A stretch of 15,191 bases of DNA from contig CALIZS010000038.1 of NCBI GenBank assembly GCA_938028565.1, forward strand, positions 1 to 15,191. Reading direction: 5' to 3'. This document shows, piece after piece, positions 13,616 to 15,191 of this stretch (the first letter of the stretch is position 1; every line of letters starts with the position of its first letter). Source of the stretch: an uncultured Atopobium sp. (GTDB lineage: Bacteria > Actinomycetota > Coriobacteriia > Coriobacteriales > Atopobiaceae). The notes below the pieces were generated by a model. That model saw only the letters and a list, made by a program, of their open reading frames with translations, searched no databases and was not told the origin of the DNA. The translations under genes and the position numbers were made by a program.

Positions 13616-13649
13616 TAATTCATACTAAATGGTAGGAATTAAAAAGCAA
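13616..13649 (-). promoter_or_regulatory. Candidate suf promoter overlapped by a 26-bp dyad (likely Rrf2 operator)
   Basis: On the minus strand TTGCTT (13649-13644), a 16-bp spacer and TAGTAT (13627-13622) form a candidate promoter. The plus-strand dyad TAATTCATAC (13616-13625), six bases, GTAGGAATTA (13632-13641) has 9 of 10 arm positions complementary. It covers the -10 box and most of the spacer, where a repressor would block RNA polymerase. Rrf2 proteins such as IscR bind dyads of this size. The operon encodes its own Rrf2 regulator, hence the assignment. Confidence 0.6.
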
Positions 13650-13673
13650 CCCTCACATACGCACTTTTTCACG

Positions 13674-13685
13674 TTTTCTAGAAAA
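13674..13685. promoter_or_regulatory. 12-bp perfect palindrome in the sufC-hisS divergent region
   Basis: TTTTCTAGAAAA is a perfect palindrome about 107 bp upstream of hisS and just upstream of the predicted suf promoter. It may be a second regulator site, or simply AT-rich promoter DNA. The rest of 13650-13791 is AT-rich, with a possible hisS -10 at GTTATAAAA (13714-13722) or TAAACT (13754-13759). Neither has a good -35, and I see no T-box leader. Confidence 0.35.
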
Positions 13686-13791
13686 TAATCGGATTTTTTC
13701 ATAGGTTTCAAAAGTTATAAAACCTTTTCTGCGCCAGAGCTGTCTCTCATGGGTAAACTAGAAACATCTATCTTTGTAACAAGGAGGATTC

Positions 13792-15102
13792 ATGGGTCAG
13801 AGAATTCAAGGTACCGAAGATCTTTACGGCGGCTATATGCGCTCTTGGGAGCATATGCAAGATGTTGCTCGCCATCTGTTTGGTACTTATGGCTTTGACC
13901 GCATTGAGACTCCTGCACTTGAGCAGGTAGACACCTTTGTTCACGGCATTGGTGAGTCAACTGATGTAGTACGCAAAGAGATGTTCCGCGTTTTTTCAGG
14001 CGCGCTACTTGATGATCTGCTAGCTGCCGGCAATGAGTCCGGTCTTAAGCCTCGTCAGCGTATGGCTATGCGTCCTGAGGGAACTGCTGGTGTGGTCCGT
14101 GCTGCCGTTGAGCACAACTTTGTGCCACAGGGAGGAACTCCTGCAAAACTTTGGTACGCCGAGTCAATGTTCAGGGGAGAGCGTCCTCAGAAAGGCCGTC
14201 TGCGCCAGTTCCACCAGGTAGGTGTTGAGTGGCTTGGAGCCTCTGATCCAGCTGCCGATGCAGAGTCCATCATCATGTTGATAAAGTTTTACGAGCAGAT
14301 GGGTTTCTCGCCAGCTGATATGAAGCTTATGATTAACTCCATGGGTGATGCGGAGTGTCGCCCTGCATATCGCGAGAAGGTCAAGCAGTTCATTCTTGAT
14401 CACAAGGATGAGATGTGTGAGGACTGTCTTGAGCGTGCGGAGATTAATCCACTTCGTGCGTTTGACTGCAAAAACGAGAGCTGCCACGCGGTTATGAAGG
14501 ATGCCCCGCTCATTTCTGACAACCTGTGTGATGATTGCCGCGCTCACTATGAGCAGGTCAAGGCATATTTGGACGCTGCTGGTATTTCGTATGTTGAGGA
14601 TCCAACGCTTGTTCGCGGTCTGGATTACTACACACGTACTGTCTTTGAGGTAGAGATACCAGACGCTGGCGTTGGCGCTATCGGTGGTGGCGGTCGTTAT
14701 GACGGTCTTGTTGAGCTTGAAGGCGGAAAGCCAACCCCAGGCGTTGGATTTGCTGTTGGCTTTGAGCGCATTATGCTGGCGCTGGAAGCTCTTGGTGTTG
14801 CAGCTGAGCCAGCGGCTCCAAGCTGCGTGTATGTTGCTTGTGCAGGCGCCGAGCAGACTCCTGTTGTATTTGATACCGTGTTGTCATTGCGTGAGGCTGG
14901 CATTAGATGCGAGGCTGATCGTACTGGTCGTTCGCTGAAGGCTCAGTTTAAGCAGGCGGATAAGATGGGCGCATCGCTTTGCGTGGTCATTGGTCCAGAT
15001 GAGGTTGAGGCTGGTGCGGTAACCCTTCGTGATATGGAGTCTCACGATCAGGTACAGATACCTGCTGACCAGCTTGTTTCTGAGGTTATCGCAAGACAGT
15101 AA
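13792..15102 (+). CDS. hisS: Histidyl-tRNA synthetase
   Basis: Class IIa synthetase that charges tRNA-His in the cytoplasm. The ATG at 13792 has an AAGGAGG site close upstream. The 436-residue length is normal. Catalytic-domain signatures are IQGTEDLYGGYMRSWE at the N-terminus, motif 2 MAMRPEGTAGVVRA (91-104), FRGERPQKGRLRQFHQVGVE (127-146), the histidine-binding LVRGLDYYTRTVFE (273-286), GGGGRYDGL (298-306) and motif 3 GVGFAVGFERIMLAL (317-331). The C-terminal 95 residues form the anticodon-binding domain. The insertion domain holds paired cysteines (Cys209/212, 226/231, 246/249) that could bind zinc; similar Cys-rich inserts occur in Gram-positive HisS. The gene stands alone, divergent from suf. 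Confidence 0.96.
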   Translation: MGQRIQGTEDLYGGYMRSWEHMQDVARHLFGTYGFDRIETPALEQVDTFVHGIGESTDVVRKEMFRVFSGALLDDLLAAGNESGLKPRQRMAMRPEGTAGVVRAAVEHNFVPQGGTPAKLWYAESMFRGERPQKGRLRQFHQVGVEWLGASDPAADAESIIMLIKFYEQMGFSPADMKLMINSMGDAECRPAYREKVKQFILDHKDEMCEDCLERAEINPLRAFDCKNESCHAVMKDAPLISDNLCDDCRAHYEQVKAYLDAAGISYVEDPTLVRGLDYYTRTVFEVEIPDAGVGAIGGGGRYDGLVELEGGKPTPGVGFAVGFERIMLALEALGVAAEPAAPSCVYVACAGAEQTPVVFDTVLSLREAGIRCEADRTGRSLKAQFKQADKMGASLCVVIGPDEVEAGAVTLRDMESHDQVQIPADQLVSEVIARQ

Positions 15103-15136
15103 CAGCTAACAGTTTCGATTCCTGAAACCTCTCATG

Positions 15137-15184
15137 TTGAACTGCCTCCCATTTCTTGGACACGAGAAATAGGAGGCAGTTCAA
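15137..15184. repeat. Long inverted repeat after hisS, resembling an IS3-family end
   Basis: Two 20-bp arms (15137-15156 and 15165-15184) pair with one mismatch (C15150 opposite A15171) around an 8-base loop. The left arm begins TTGAACTGCCTCC and runs on to TTGGACAC. From memory this is the style of IS3/IS150-group terminal repeats, which often begin TGWACTG and carry TTGGACA inside. There is no T-tract, so it is a poor intrinsic terminator, although it could stop hisS transcription. The window ends 7 bp later, so I cannot tell whether an insertion sequence follows or only a palindromic remnant remains. Confidence 0.65.
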
Positions 15185-15191
15185 AACACAC

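Noticed and set aside
13650..13791. T-box riboswitch in front of hisS
   Set aside because: No T-box consensus, specifier stem or antiterminator was found in the short AT-rich region.

Overview
The window is typical bacterial chromosome: dense genes, Shine-Dalgarno leaders, one long Suf operon and no phage or plasmid backbone. Gene content (SufCBDSU with an Rrf2 regulator, a class II aldolase, an M18 aminopeptidase, a ThiXYZ-type ABC importer, a HisS with the Cys-rich insert) and moderate GC suggest a Gram-positive anaerobe. An Actinomycetota of the class Coriobacteriia (Atopobium/Lancefieldella/Olsenella-like) is my best guess, by inference only.

Layout. Positions 1-2103 (+): the end of an ABC permease, a ThiY-like binding lipoprotein and its ATPase, probably importing a thiamine pyrimidine precursor. 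A bidirectional terminator (2159-2189) separates them from a convergent M18 aminopeptidase (2250-3671, -). Upstream of that lies a membrane protein with a long Ser-rich tail (3828-4769, -). Fructose-bisphosphate aldolase (5058-5930, +) follows and ends at a classic terminator.

Positions 6020-7790 are different. One AT-rich gene (6484-7494, +) encodes an AbiEi/DUF559-like protein with a C-terminal PD-(D/E)XK-like region. It is enclosed by gap-free 123-bp inverted repeats (6104-6226 and 7525-7647), each built from about 30-bp iterated units. A second, direct repeat pair lies outside them. This looks like a foldback, transposon-like unit with a nuclease-like cargo, and is the most unusual structure here.

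Positions 7792-13457 (-) hold the iron-sulfur assembly operon sufC-sufB-sufD-sufS-sufU-rrf2, with one-base stop/start overlaps between the first four genes. SufBCD is the scaffold/ATPase complex, SufS takes sulfur from cysteine, SufU relays it, and the Rrf2 protein carries an IscR-type C-X5-C-X5-C cluster site. Upstream lie a predicted promoter overlapped by a 26-bp dyad (probable operator) and a leader of about 158 nt that can form a pseudoknot-like fold. hisS (13792-15102, +) diverges from it, followed by a 20-bp-arm inverted repeat resembling an IS3-family end.

Across the window the octamer GCGAGAAR recurs about 25 times on both strands, over tenfold above chance and concentrated in some intergenic gaps. 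Its function is unknown.
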